From CAVQEG01 sp963711465 (GTDB taxonomy: Bacteria > Bacteroidota > Ignavibacteria > OLB7): a DNA stretch of 64,000 nt. Positions 17,236 to 27,004 of this stretch are shown in pieces; positions within the stretch are counted from its first letter, which is position 1; every line of letters begins with the position of its first letter. The stretch spans positions 744,001 to 808,000 of the forward strand of contig CAVQEG010000001.1 in assembly GCA_963711465.1 (NCBI GenBank). Direction: 5' to 3'. Under the pieces are notes generated by a model, which was not told the origin of the DNA, did no database searches, and saw nothing but the letters and a program-made list of their open reading frames with translations. The position numbers and the translations under genes are program-made.

Positions 17236-18398
17236 TGTGCGTCCCGCTCAAGATTGTGCGTGCCGAGCGCGGAACCTTCGACGACGCGCCGGTAGTACTC
17301 CTCGTACTGCGCAACGACATCGGTAGCGGAGAACTGAGTAACGGCCCGCTGGCGCGCGGCTTCACTGAACTGATTGTACTTGCGCGGGTGTGCCAGCAGG
17401 TCGAGCGCGTAGCGGGCCATGCGGTCGGTGTCACCGATCTCGCTGATGTAGCCGGTCACGCCATGCACGTTGAGTTCCGGCAGACCGCCGACAGAGCTGG
17501 TCAGTGCCGGCAGACCGCACGCCATTGCCTCGAGCGCCGAGAGCCCGAAGCTCTCCGACTGGGATGGCATCAGGAAGAGGTCGCTGGCCGAGAAGATCTC
17601 CACCAGTCCGGTCTGTTTGCCGAGGAAGCGGATGTCGCCGCAGAGATCGAGACTGCGGCAGAGCCGTTCTGCCTCTGCCCGGTCGGGACCGTCGCCGACC
17701 ATCACGAGCTTCGCCGGGATTTTCTCGCGCACCTGAGCGAAGACACGGATCACATCGGTGATGCGCTTGACCGCTCGAAAGTTGCTTGCGTGTACGAGCA
17801 CGTATTCGCCCTCTGCCGCGAACTGCGATCGCAGCCGCGAGGCGTCCACGCGGCGCCACTCCTCGATGTTGACGAAGTTCGGAATCACCTCGATCGGGAT
17901 GTCGACGTTGAAATTCCGCAGGGTCGCCTCGCGAAGGAACCTGCTGACGGCGGTGACGCCATCGGAGCGTTGCATCGAAAACCGCACCAGCGGCAGCAAC
18001 GTCGGATCGAGTCCGATCAGCGTGATGTCGGTGCCGTGCAGCGTGGTAATGATTTTGATGTCGTGGCCCTGCTCGTTGAGTATCTCGCGGGCCATGAACG
18101 CGCTCGACGCGTGCGGAATCGCGTAGTGCACATGTAGCACGTCGAGGCCCTCATAGAGAACCACGTCAACCATCTTGCTCGTAAGCGACAACGAGTAGAG
18201 ATCGACTTCGAAGAGGGGATAATCCGGCAGCTCTACTTCGTGGAACACGATGTTCTCGTGGAACTCGTTGAGCCGGAACGGCAGGGCGTAGGAGATGAAG
18301 TGGACGTTGTGCCCGCGTCGTGCGAGCTCCTTTCCGAGCTCGGTCGCGACGACGCCGCTCCCGCCATAGGTGGGGTAACAGGTGATGCCGATGTTCAT
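17232..18398 (-). CDS. bshA: N-acetyl-alpha-D-glucosaminyl L-malate synthase (bacillithiol pathway)
   Basis: A 388-residue GT4 glycosyltransferase catalysing the first step of bacillithiol synthesis (UDP-GlcNAc plus L-malate). The N terminus MNIGITCYPTYGGSGVVATE and the following GHNVHFISYALPFRL, YEGLDVLHVHYAIPHA and TTLHGTDITLIG are strongly BshA-like. The C-terminal domain has the GT4 donor site PSQSESFGLSALEAMACG. Length is normal. It implies this organism uses bacillithiol, as many Bacteroidota do; bshB and bshC are not in the window. It is divergent from the histidine kinase gene. Confidence 0.93.
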   Translation of the reverse strand: MNIGITCYPTYGGSGVVATELGKELARRGHNVHFISYALPFRLNEFHENIVFHEVELPDYPLFEVDLYSLSLTSKMVDVVLYEGLDVLHVHYAIPHASSAFMAREILNEQGHDIKIITTLHGTDITLIGLDPTLLPLVRFSMQRSDGVTAVSRFLREATLRNFNVDIPIEVIPNFVNIEEWRRVDASRLRSQFAAEGEYVLVHASNFRAVKRITDVIRVFAQVREKIPAKLVMVGDGPDRAEAERLCRSLDLCGDIRFLGKQTGLVEIFSASDLFLMPSQSESFGLSALEAMACGLPALTSSVGGLPELNVHGVTGYISEIGDTDRMARYALDLLAHPRKYNQFSEAARQRAVTQFSATDVVAQYEEYYRRVVEGSALGTHNLERDAQ

Positions 18399-18550
18399 AG
18401 TCGATCAACTTACGAAAGGCGGTTGGCAGTGACGGTGAGCGGCCGTGGCATGGTGATTGTGTGCCGGGTGTATCCGCATCCCACGGTGCCATCCCTCGAC
18501 CGCCCCCGTACAGACAGGCGCTTCCGCGGTGGCCGACTACACCCATCCCG

Positions 18551-21322
18551 ATGGATCTGAATCTGATTCTCGACTCCGTTTCCGACAGTTGCGTCATCCT
18601 CGACCGTGACTGGATCATTCGGTACCACAACGATGTGTTCGGCCGGCTGCCGCACAGCAACGACGCATCGTCCGGTTCCGACTCCTTCGAGGGTGCCGTG
18701 CTGTGGGACCTCTTTCCGGAACTCATCGGAGCTCCCATCGAGGCGGAGCTTCGTCGTGCAATGCAGACCCGCCGAGCCGGTTCCGCCGAACACACAGCGG
18801 TGTTCTCCGGGACCGCCGTCGGCGTGCGGTTCATCCCCTGTGATGAGGGTCTGCTGGTGATCGGCACCAGGCGCCTCCGGCCGCAGCCCGATCGCTGGGA
18901 TGACGTCGGCGACGAGCTCGAGCGCTACCGTACGTTCATCGATCACAATACCGAAGGATTCTGGCGCTGCGATTTCGATGAGCCGATCGATGTGTCGCTT
19001 CCCGTCGAAGAGCAGGTCGCCCAGTTCATGATGCGTGCGTTCGTTGCCGAGTGCAACGATGCAATGGCACGGATGCATGGCTATGCGTCCGCCCCGGAGC
19101 TGACCGGCGTTCGACTGGCGGAACTCTGGAGCGACGATCCCGCCAACCCCGCGGCGCTGGAGTCGTTCATCTCGGGGGACTATCGCAGCGATGAACAGAT
19201 CACGCACGAACGCGACCGCGAGGGAAACGAGCTGTTCGTGTCGAACAACCTCATCGGAATCGTCCGGGATGGCCGGCTCGTGCGGATGTGGGGAACCCGG
19301 CGCGACGTCACGCGGCAGAAGCGTGCCGAGGACGCCCTGCGTCGCAGCGAAGACCGGCTGCGCATCGCGGTCGAAGCAGCCCATCTCGGTCCGTGGGAAT
19401 TCGACGTCCGCACCGGCGCAGTGCATTGGTCGGAGAACCTCGAGCGGATCCATGGAATGGAGCCGGGTAGCTTCGAGGGCACCTACGAGGCCTACAGGCG
19501 CGACATCCATCCCGACGACATCGACCGTGTGCTCCGTACGATTCAGGGCACCATCGAATCCGGCGAGGACCACGACATCGAGTATCGAATCATTCGACCG
19601 GACGGTGAGGTCAGGTGGGTGCTCGGGCGTGGCCAGGTATTCCGCGACGACACCGGCCGGGCCAGTCGGATCGCGGGAATCTGCATGGACGTCACCGACA
19701 GGAAGAAGGCCGAGATCGCGCTTCGCGCAAGCGAGGAGCGCCTGCGCCTGATCATCGAAAGTGCGCGTGAGTACGCCATCTTCACCATCGATCTGCACGG
19801 ACGGGTCACCAGCTGGAATCGAGGCGCCGCAAGGATCTTTCAGTACGACGAGGACGAGGTGCTCGGCCACGACTGTGCATTCGTCTTCAGCGATCCCGAT
19901 GAGGCCGAACATCTCCCTGCACTGGAGATGGCGCGGGCGCTCGACCACGGCATCGCGACCAGCGACGGCTGGCGCCGTCGCCGCGATGGCTCGAAGTTCT
20001 GGGCCAGTGCGCGCGTCATGCCGCTTCGTGCCGACGGCGGCGAGGTCCATGGCTTCCTCAAGATCGTTCAGGACCAGACCGAGCGCATGATCGCCGAGAC
20101 GCAGCGAAACCAGCTGCTCGAGAGCGAGCGCGCCGCACGATCGGAGGCCGAGCGCGCCAATCGTCTCAAGGATGAATTCCTCTCGATCGTCTCACACGAG
20201 CTGCGGACGCCGCTCAACGCCATCCTCGGATGGTCGCAGCTGCTGCTGGCCGACGAACTCGATGCCGCCGATCGCGAACGGGCGATCGACGCTATCGACC
20301 GCAATGCCCAGGCACAGGCCAAAATCATCGAGGATCTGCTCGATATGAGCCGGATCATTTCCGGAAAGATTCAGCTCGAATTCGAGACCGTCGAGCTTGC
20401 ACCCGTCGTCGAGGGTGCCGTCGATACACTTCGACGCTCCGCGGCTGAGCACGGCGTGCGCCTGGTCGAATCGATCGATTCGGAGCTGCCCTGTGTCCAC
20501 GTCGACCAGCACCGGCTTCGCCAGGTGATCTGGAACGTCGTCTCCAACGGCATCAAGTTCACCCCGCACGACGGCGTGGTCACCATTGCCGTTCGCGAAC
20601 GGGAACCGGGCCAGATTGCGATCGAGGTGACCGACACGGGCCAGGGGATCGAACCCGAGATGCTTCCGCACATCTTCGAACGATTCCGCCAGGGCGACTC
20701 CTCAACGCGTCGCCGACAGGGTGGTCTCGGCCTCGGACTGGCGATCTCCCGAAGTCTCGTCGAGTCGCTGGGCGGCTCACTCACTGCCTTCAGTGAAGGA
20801 CCGGAGCTCGGCTCGCGGTTCATCATCACACTGCCGGCGGCTGATCAATCGCCGCACCGGGACGACGCCGCGCCCCCGGAGCATCTGAACTATGTCGACG
20901 CCAGGAATCACCGCAACCTCCTCGACGGCGTGTCGGTGCTCGTGGTCGACGACGAGCGCGACGCGCTCGATCTGGCGCGCCTGGTGCTGGAGCAGTACAG
21001 CGCCACGGTCGTCACGGCCAACTCGGTCAAGACGGCGCTGGAACGCCTCAAGGAGCATCGGCCCGACGTCCTCGTCAGTGATGTCGGTATGCCAGATGCG
21101 GACGGCTACGACCTCATCCGCCAGGTGCGCGAGATGGCTCCGAACGCGGGCGGCAGAATTCCGGCGGTAGCATTGACGGCATTCGCGCGAGCCGAAGATC
21201 GGCAGCGGGCCATTCGTGCCGGCTACCAGGCCCACATACCCAAGCCGCTCGACGTCGCGGCGCTGGTTTCGGCGATCGCAGCGCTCGTCGCCCGCGACGT
21301 TCCACCGTCCGGCAGTGGCTGA
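18551..21322 (+). CDS. Hybrid sensor histidine kinase with PAS domains and receiver domain
   Basis: A 923-residue cytoplasmic kinase with no membrane segment. Several PAS/PAC units occupy the first 510 residues; two end clearly in the PAC-type MDVTDRKKAE and VQDQTERMIAE, and the first is weaker. The HisKA domain has FLSIVSHELRTPLNAILGW (phospho-His near 547). The HATPase domain has NVVSNGIKF, DTGQGIEPEM and GGLGLGLAISRSLVE (about 660-740). A C-terminal receiver domain (about 793-910) has VDDE, SDVGMPDADGYD with the phospho-Asp, LTAFA and PKP. No cognate output regulator is adjacent, so it looks like an orphan hybrid kinase. The start MDLNLILDS was chosen because the upstream 30 in-frame codons are Pro/Arg-rich shadow-like sequence. 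Confidence 0.9.
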   Translation: MDLNLILDSVSDSCVILDRDWIIRYHNDVFGRLPHSNDASSGSDSFEGAVLWDLFPELIGAPIEAELRRAMQTRRAGSAEHTAVFSGTAVGVRFIPCDEGLLVIGTRRLRPQPDRWDDVGDELERYRTFIDHNTEGFWRCDFDEPIDVSLPVEEQVAQFMMRAFVAECNDAMARMHGYASAPELTGVRLAELWSDDPANPAALESFISGDYRSDEQITHERDREGNELFVSNNLIGIVRDGRLVRMWGTRRDVTRQKRAEDALRRSEDRLRIAVEAAHLGPWEFDVRTGAVHWSENLERIHGMEPGSFEGTYEAYRRDIHPDDIDRVLRTIQGTIESGEDHDIEYRIIRPDGEVRWVLGRGQVFRDDTGRASRIAGICMDVTDRKKAEIALRASEERLRLIIESAREYAIFTIDLHGRVTSWNRGAARIFQYDEDEVLGHDCAFVFSDPDEAEHLPALEMARALDHGIATSDGWRRRRDGSKFWASARVMPLRADGGEVHGFLKIVQDQTERMIAETQRNQLLESERAARSEAERANRLKDEFLSIVSHELRTPLNAILGWSQLLLADELDAADRERAIDAIDRNAQAQAKIIEDLLDMSRIISGKIQLEFETVELAPVVEGAVDTLRRSAAEHGVRLVESIDSELPCVHVDQHRLRQVIWNVVSNGIKFTPHDGVVTIAVREREPGQIAIEVTDTGQGIEPEMLPHIFERFRQGDSSTRRRQGGLGLGLAISRSLVESLGGSLTAFSEGPELGSRFIITLPAADQSPHRDDAAPPEHLNYVDARNHRNLLDGVSVLVVDDERDALDLARLVLEQYSATVVTANSVKTALERLKEHRPDVLVSDVGMPDADGYDLIRQVREMAPNAGGRIPAVALTAFARAEDRQRAIRAGYQAHIPKPLDVAALVSAIAALVARDVPPSGSG

Positions 21323-21362
21323 GCCCCATTCGGCCGTTCTGGTCGGCCCCTGGTTTCGTGCA

Positions 21363-21394
21363 TTGTCCGTCGCCGGAGCAAGTTTCTATCTTGT
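21363..21394 (+). promoter_or_regulatory. Candidate Bacteroidota-type promoter for the IMPACT-family gene
   Basis: TTG, a 21-base spacer and TATCTTGT, close to the TTG/TAnnTTTG pattern. It is placed 50 bp before the ATG of the next gene, in the gap after the kinase. Two of the eight core positions deviate, so this is tentative. Confidence 0.35.
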
Positions 21395-21443
21395 TCGGTC
21401 TGCTCCCGTCGATACAATTGCCGGACCCACCCGCGTACGCCAG

Positions 21444-22055
21444 ATGGACGAATTCTACGACACGATTGCCGGACCTCATCGAGCGGAGGTCATCGAGCGA
21501 CGCTCGCGCTTCATCGCCGATGCCGTGGCGGTGACCTCGCGCGAAGAGGCAACCGAGGTCCTCGCACGCATTCGTCGCGAATTTCCCGACGCCACACACC
21601 ATTGCTACGCCTACCGTCTGGCACCGCACGGACTGGAGTATCGCTTCGCCGATGACGGCGAACCATCCGGTTCGGCCGGAAAGCCCATCCTCTTCGTGCT
21701 CCAGCAGAGCGGACTACTGAATGTGATCGTCGTCGTCACGCGGTACTTCGGCGGCGTCAAGCTCGGTATCGGCGGACTGGCCCGTGCCTACACCGATGCG
21801 ACGCGCGCGGCTCTCGATGGTGCGGGCGTCATCAGGCGTCATCCGACCAACGATGTCGAGGTCTTCACGCCCTACGATGACGTCAGCGCCGTGCGACAGC
21901 TCGTCGAGCGCTACGCCGTCGACTTCGAGGAGGAGTTCCGCGACGTCGTCAACTACCGCCTGTCGATCCGAAGTGATCAGGTCGAGGAATTCTCCTCGCA
22001 GGTCAGTGAGGTTTCTCAGGGTCGTGCCGGTATGGTCAGAGTTGCCGGCGACTGA
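21444..22055 (+). CDS. IMPACT/YigZ-family protein
   Basis: A 203-residue protein with the N-terminal UPF0029/IMPACT domain: RRSRFIADAV, DATHHCYAYRL, FADDGEPSGSAGKPIL and VVVTRYFGGVKLGIGGLARAY, the family's most conserved stretch. A C-terminal ferredoxin-like DUF1949 domain (about 140-200) follows. Bacterial YigZ proteins have no firmly established activity; the eukaryotic homologue IMPACT regulates translation through GCN1. The ATG in MDEFYDTIAG was chosen; the longer in-frame extension is non-homologous. The next gene begins 18 bp after the stop. Confidence 0.92.
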   Translation: MDEFYDTIAGPHRAEVIERRSRFIADAVAVTSREEATEVLARIRREFPDATHHCYAYRLAPHGLEYRFADDGEPSGSAGKPILFVLQQSGLLNVIVVVTRYFGGVKLGIGGLARAYTDATRAALDGAGVIRRHPTNDVEVFTPYDDVSAVRQLVERYAVDFEEEFRDVVNYRLSIRSDQVEEFSSQVSEVSQGRAGMVRVAGD

Positions 22056-22073
22056 GCCTGTCGTGTAGCCATC

Positions 22074-23840
22074 ATGCGTGTTGCCCTCAACGCCCGCATT
22101 CTTATCACCGCCATCCTCGCGCTGACGATTGCCGGATTCTCCGCCTCGGCTCAGACCTCGAATGGTGAACCTGAACGTGGCGCGTCGGAGCAGATGAGCA
22201 TCGAAGGCACAAGCGTCGTTCCCGAGTCCACCATCCGATCACTTTTCGCCAAGCTTCCCCGTGACTCCGCTCTGGTTCGGCTCCAGGCGATCTATGCCGA
22301 CAACGGCTACCTCGACGCACGCATCGACGCGGTCGGCGACTCGGTCGTTCGTGTGCGGGAGGGACGGCAGTACCGCTTCGGCAGCGTGTCGATCGTTCCG
22401 GATTCGGTCGCGTCGCTGGTGGCCGCCCGTCTTGAGTTCGCCGATGCCCTGCAGGGCAATGCCTTCACGTCGGCGGCGGTCTCCGACCGGCTGGAATTTC
22501 TCGTCTCCGCACTCAACGATCGTGGCTATCCGCTTGCGGCGGCATCGGTCCGATCGATCGACGTCGTCGACACGTCAGGGACCGTCGATCTGGCGATCGC
22601 CCTCGAGCCGGGCGAACTCGTTCGCATCGAGGAGATCGATGTGACGGGTAACACCGAGACGTCCGCTTCGCTGATCCGTACGGCTGCAGCGGTCGACCCG
22701 GGGACACCGTTCACCGACGAACTGGCCACCGACGTTCGGCGTCGTCTGGAACGGCTGAACATCTTCGCCACCGTCGCCGATCCGCAGCTCTACCGCGGCG
22801 ATTCCGGGCGCTACGGTCTGCTCATCCACGTCGAGGAGGGCAATCCGAACACGCTCGACGGCCTGATCGGCTACCAGCCCTCGTCATCGGCACAGGATCG
22901 GGGCAGCTTCACCGGACTGCTCAACGTTGTGTTCCGGAACATCTTCGGAACGGGGCGGAGATTCTCCCTGCGGTGGCAGCCGAATCCGACCACCACCGAG
23001 CTGGAGGTGCGCTACGCGGAGCCGTTCATCCTCGGTCTGCCGTTCGACGCCGAGGCGTGGTTCCTGCAGCATCAGGAGGAGGGCTCCGTGGCCCTGCCGT
23101 CGTTCGTCCAGCGGGGTATCGGCGTGGATGTCACCTACGGACTGAGCGATCTGTTCAACGTTCGACTGGGCGGTGCCTTCGAGGAGACGATCCCGGAACT
23201 GGACACGCTGGCGCCATGCGACCAGCAGCTGCTCAACAGCCGGACCGTCCGCACGACGCTCGGCATCGAATTCGACAGTCGCACCAATCCGATCAATCCC
23301 ACGTCGGGTCTTCGGATCGCCACGTCGTTCTCGCTCGGTAACAAGCTGATTCGAAATGCCGGTACGTGTTCCGATTCGCTTACGGGAACCACCCAGACGC
23401 ACCGCACGATTTCCGCGGATGTCGACGCCTATCTCCGCATTGCCGGGCCACTCCTTCTGGCAAGCGGAGCGCACGGCGGAGAGGTCGCGGGTGATCTGCT
23501 GGAGCTCAGCGATCTGTTCTACTTCGGCGGACATCAGACAGTCCGGGGCTATCGCGAGAACGAGATCCGCGCCTCGCGTCGGATCTGGGGGACGCTGGAA
23601 CCTCGACTGTTGCTCTCGGCTACATCGTTCGTCGGCGCGTTCTTCGACCTCGGGTACTACCTGCGACCGGAGGATCGGCTGCGCGGCATCGCACGCTTCG
23701 ACGACGTGATCTACGGCTACGGCGTGGCCGGACAGTTCGACTCGCCGCTCGGCGTGGTCAGTCTGTCTGTCGCGCTGAGCAAGGACGATCCGTCACTGGA
23801 AACGGCGAAGGTATTCGTGGGTCTGGTGAATCAGTTCTGA
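22074..23840 (+). CDS. TamA/BamA-like outer-membrane protein with POTRA domains
   Basis: A 588-residue Omp85-superfamily protein. A signal peptide (ILITAILALTIAGFSASAQ, cleaved near residue 26) is followed by POTRA-like repeats (about 40-270: DNGYLDARIDAV, NDRGYPLAA, IEEIDVTGNTETSASLIRTA). A C-terminal 16-strand-type barrel domain has FDSRTNPINPTSGLRI (near 405), the GGHQTVRGYRENEI motif (about 485-498, the lid-lock-like RGY) and the ending FVGLVNQF with terminal Phe. The size is that of TamA rather than BamA. It probably inserts or translocates outer-membrane proteins or lipids. No TamB homologue is adjacent. Confidence 0.88.
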   Translation: MRVALNARILITAILALTIAGFSASAQTSNGEPERGASEQMSIEGTSVVPESTIRSLFAKLPRDSALVRLQAIYADNGYLDARIDAVGDSVVRVREGRQYRFGSVSIVPDSVASLVAARLEFADALQGNAFTSAAVSDRLEFLVSALNDRGYPLAAASVRSIDVVDTSGTVDLAIALEPGELVRIEEIDVTGNTETSASLIRTAAAVDPGTPFTDELATDVRRRLERLNIFATVADPQLYRGDSGRYGLLIHVEEGNPNTLDGLIGYQPSSSAQDRGSFTGLLNVVFRNIFGTGRRFSLRWQPNPTTTELEVRYAEPFILGLPFDAEAWFLQHQEEGSVALPSFVQRGIGVDVTYGLSDLFNVRLGGAFEETIPELDTLAPCDQQLLNSRTVRTTLGIEFDSRTNPINPTSGLRIATSFSLGNKLIRNAGTCSDSLTGTTQTHRTISADVDAYLRIAGPLLLASGAHGGEVAGDLLELSDLFYFGGHQTVRGYRENEIRASRRIWGTLEPRLLLSATSFVGAFFDLGYYLRPEDRLRGIARFDDVIYGYGVAGQFDSPLGVVSLSVALSKDDPSLETAKVFVGLVNQF

Positions 23841-23857
23841 GGCCATCATCCGAATTC

Positions 23858-24238
23858 TCACATCTCGCTTTCGTCGAGCCCGTCGTTCGGCTCGGCGTCG
23901 CCACGAAGGTCTGCAAGTGCTTCCTCGCGAGTCGGGTAGATGAACAGCACGCGATCGAGCTGGGCGAGCGAAATGATCGAGGACACGCCATCGCTGAGTC
24001 CATAGAGAATCGCGTACCCGCTGTGGTTCTTCATCTCGCGATGGGCCAGCAGCAGTCCGCCGAGACCAGCGCTGTCGCAGGCCTTGACCTCGGTCATGTC
24101 GATGAAGAGCACCTCGATACCGGAGCTGCAGAGGATGAGCATCTCCCCCTTGAGATCGCCGCTGTTGGCTGCATCGAGACGGTCCTCGTGGAGTCGGAGA
24201 GTGGCGGTGCCGTCGCTTCGATCGATCGTGTAATTCAT
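23858..24238 (-). CDS. STAS-domain protein (anti-sigma factor antagonist-like)
   Basis: A 126-residue single STAS domain: MNYTIDRSDGTATLRLHEDRLDA, then VLFIDMTEVKACDSAGLGGLLLAH and a C-terminal helix TREEALADLRG. In SpoIIAA-type proteins the DSSG motif holds the phosphorylated second Ser; here it reads DSAG, so that exact site is Ala and classic phospho-switching may be absent. No anti-sigma kinase gene is adjacent. The start MNYTID was preferred over an upstream in-frame ATG because STAS homologues begin there. An acidic tail ends in DESEM. Confidence 0.85.
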   Translation of the reverse strand: MNYTIDRSDGTATLRLHEDRLDAANSGDLKGEMLILCSSGIEVLFIDMTEVKACDSAGLGGLLLAHREMKNHSGYAILYGLSDGVSSIISLAQLDRVLFIYPTREEALADLRGDAEPNDGLDESEM

Positions 24239-24373
24239 GCGGATGGGTCGGTTGAACATTGAGACGAGCGCCTTCCCCGCAGGAGGAGCGCTTCGACGGA
24301 TACAAGCTACGAACCCGGTCTTGAACGGCGACCGTCAGCCGGCCCGGGCGCAGAGCGCGACAGATGCTCGGGT

Positions 24374-25711
24374 TCATTCCCAGCGCACGGCCTGCGCCGG
24401 CAGCAGCGCGGCGGCGCGTCGTGCGGGGTAGATCGCTGCTCCCGTGGCCAGCACCAGCGCGGTGAGGCAGATCACGACAAGGTCGAACCAGTGGAGTTCA
24501 ACCGGCAGCGCCGGAATGATGTAGACGGAGCTGTTGAGCGTGAAGACACTGAAGACTTTCTGGATGACGACCGCAAGCACACCCCAGACGAGTCCTGACA
24601 GCGTTCCGACGACGCCGATGAGCAGGCCGGCACGAACGAACAGGCCGCGGACCCATCGGTCGCTGGCACCCATGGTTTTGAGGATGCCGATGTCCCGACG
24701 CTTCTTGATCACCGTCATCGTCAGTGAGCCGAGCACGTTGAAGACGGCGACGACGATGATCAGCGAGAGGATGACGAACGCTGCCCAGCGTTCGAGCTCC
24801 ATGACGGCGAACAGGTCGCGGTGCAGATCCTGCCAGGTCTCGATACGGTACCCGCTGAGCGACGTCAGCAGGGCGCGGCGCACCTGCGGCGCGCGTTCGA
24901 GATCGACGATGCGAACATCGATGCCCATGGCCCCCTTCGGGACGTCCAGCAGCAGGCGAGCGGTGGCCAGGTCGGTGTAGGCGTAGTAGCTGTCGTACTC
25001 CTTGTTGGCGGTTTCGAAGATTCCGGTGACGCGGGTGGGGATGATCGTCGGCGCCGAGAGCTGTGTCATCGACTCCTCCAGACCGCTCTGGCTCAGCAGC
25101 GAGACGGTGTCACCAAGGGAGGCACCCATGGCGTAGCTGAGGAGCGAGCCGAGCACGACCGGATGTGGCGTCGACGCGTTCGGTCGAGGGATGCGCCCGA
25201 TGGTAAGTCGATCGCCAAGGCCGATCGCGGTGTTCATGTCCTCCGGCGGCATGCCCCGGATCTGAACGACGCGCAGCCCCTGCTTGTGAATCGCGGCCGA
25301 ACGGCCGGAGACGTAGGGAGCCGTGGCGACCACCTCGGGGTTCTGCCGGATGATCGCCATGACCGAATCGGCGTTGAGGACCGCTCCGTGCGCGGGAATC
25401 ACCCGCAGGTGCGGATCGAATCCGACCAGGAGATCCTTGACCAGCCCGTTGAATCCGTTGAAGACCGAGAGAACGGCGATCAGCGCTGCCACGCCGACCT
25501 TGATGCCGAGGATGGAGATTCCCGAAATGACCGTGATGAAGTCGGTGCGGCGCCGCTCGTTGACCACCGCGAGAATCATTCCGGCGAAGAAGAGGATGAT
25601 GCCGATGAGAATGTCGGCAACCGGGGGAGCGAACGCAATTGCAAGCACGATGGCGCCCATCCAGCCGGTGCCGAACATATAGCGCAGGGCGATGAAGGTC
25701 TTCGAATTCAT
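24374..25711 (-). CDS. LolC/LolE-type ABC transporter permease
   Basis: A 445-residue MacB/FtsX-like permease. The conserved LolCE start (ISGISILGIKVGVAALIAVLSVFNGF) comes later than usual because about 45 residues with a hydrophobic pair (GAIVLAIAFAPPVADILIGI and FFAGMILAVV) are inserted after the initial FIALRYMFG. A periplasmic domain (about 95-310) and three C-terminal helices with the FtsX-type GILKTMGASDRWV follow. It likely forms a lipoprotein-release transporter, but the ATPase (LolD) is not adjacent. Divergent from the GT2 gene. Confidence 0.85.
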   Translation of the reverse strand: MNSKTFIALRYMFGTGWMGAIVLAIAFAPPVADILIGIILFFAGMILAVVNERRRTDFITVISGISILGIKVGVAALIAVLSVFNGFNGLVKDLLVGFDPHLRVIPAHGAVLNADSVMAIIRQNPEVVATAPYVSGRSAAIHKQGLRVVQIRGMPPEDMNTAIGLGDRLTIGRIPRPNASTPHPVVLGSLLSYAMGASLGDTVSLLSQSGLEESMTQLSAPTIIPTRVTGIFETANKEYDSYYAYTDLATARLLLDVPKGAMGIDVRIVDLERAPQVRRALLTSLSGYRIETWQDLHRDLFAVMELERWAAFVILSLIIVVAVFNVLGSLTMTVIKKRRDIGILKTMGASDRWVRGLFVRAGLLIGVVGTLSGLVWGVLAVVIQKVFSVFTLNSSVYIIPALPVELHWFDLVVICLTALVLATGAAIYPARRAAALLPAQAVRWE

Positions 25712-25833
25712 TTCGAAAGATACGGCGGTGCCGCCGCCCGGTCCGTTGCGGGCACCGCGGGTTCGCCTCGGCCTCCAGCCGATGTCCCGTGTGGGGCGAT
25801 CGTGGTAGTTTCCCGGATTCGTTGCCCAGGCAC

Positions 25834-26934
25834 ATGCTTCAGACCATCCTCCTGATCATCTCGATCCTCTATCTCGCGGAGTACGGGCTCTTCTGTGTCG
25901 GACTGCGTCGTGTCTACCGGCTCGGCCACTCCGTTCCGGAGCGGTGGCCGCGCGTGTCGGTGCTCGTCGCCGCACGAAACGAGGAGGCGAACATCGAGCG
26001 CTGTGTCCGGGCGCTCATGCAGCAGAGCTATCCTTCCGACCGGCTGCAGTTCATCGTCGTCGACGACGATTCCGAGGATGCCACCCACGAGATCCTGCTG
26101 ACGCTGTGTGAGGAGTTCGCCGGTCGGCTCACCGTCGTGCGGACGCGATTCGAGGAGACCCATGCGCGGGGAAAGGCACTGGCGATCGCCCAGGGAATGG
26201 ACCACGCCGAGGGCGATCTCGTGCTGCTCACCGACGCCGACTGCACGCCTCCGACCGACTGGGTGCAGAGCGTCGTCGAGCACTTCCTGCCGGATGTGGA
26301 CGTCGTCGGCGGATTCACGCTCGTTCGTTCCGAAGATCTCTTCAGCACCGTTCAGCAACTGGACTGGGTGCATCTGCAGACGATGGCCTCGGCCGGTCTC
26401 GCCTTCAACGTTCCCCTCGGGCTGATCGGCAACAACTTCTCGTTCCGTCGGCGTGCCTACGATGCCGTCGGCGGATACCGGGCGGTGCGGTTCACCGTGA
26501 CGGAAGATTACGCGCTGTTCCGCGCGATGCATCGTGCCGGACACCGGGTGATCTTCCCGTGCACGCTCGGTACGAGCATGCTCACCGAACCATGCGCGAG
26601 CATCCGCGAGGTCCTTCGTCAGAAGCAGCGCTGGTCGCGGGGCGGAACCGAAACCGGCGTGCGCGGCTACGCGGTCCTGGCAATCGCCGTGGCGATGATG
26701 CTCGCGGTGCTCGTCGCTCCGTTCGTCTCCTGGCAAATGTGGGCGATCGTCTGGGGATCGAAGTTCACGGCCGACCTCGCGGTCATGTATCCGAACCTCC
26801 GGCGTCTGGGGCGCACACGGGCGATCCGGAGCTTCCTGCCGTTTGAATTCTACTTCCTTGCCCAGGCCATCGTCGTTCCCGTGCTGCTGCTCAACAGGAG
26901 TGTGGTGTGGAAGGGGAGGACCTATCGACAGTGA
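25834..26934 (+). CDS. Family 2 glycosyltransferase, membrane-anchored
   Basis: A 366-residue GT2 enzyme. One N-terminal helix (LQTILLIISILYLAEYGLF) anchors a GT-A domain: VSVLVAARNEEANIERCV, IVVDDDSEDATHE, LLTDADCTPP (the DxD-like metal site), GGYRAVRFTVTEDYAL and the QKQRWSRGG motif typical of processive cellulose-synthase-like enzymes. About two helices follow near the C terminus. Probably adds sugars to a lipid or surface polymer; acceptor unknown. The ATG at MLQTILL was chosen. The site-2 protease gene follows closely. Confidence 0.88.
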   Translation: MLQTILLIISILYLAEYGLFCVGLRRVYRLGHSVPERWPRVSVLVAARNEEANIERCVRALMQQSYPSDRLQFIVVDDDSEDATHEILLTLCEEFAGRLTVVRTRFEETHARGKALAIAQGMDHAEGDLVLLTDADCTPPTDWVQSVVEHFLPDVDVVGGFTLVRSEDLFSTVQQLDWVHLQTMASAGLAFNVPLGLIGNNFSFRRRAYDAVGGYRAVRFTVTEDYALFRAMHRAGHRVIFPCTLGTSMLTEPCASIREVLRQKQRWSRGGTETGVRGYAVLAIAVAMMLAVLVAPFVSWQMWAIVWGSKFTADLAVMYPNLRRLGRTRAIRSFLPFEFYFLAQAIVVPVLLLNRSVVWKGRTYRQ

Positions 26935-27004
26935 CCATCAACAACCCTCAGACCGGGAATCAGGAGTGAGCGACATTCGAACGACCGACAACGACGAGAC
27001 CCTC

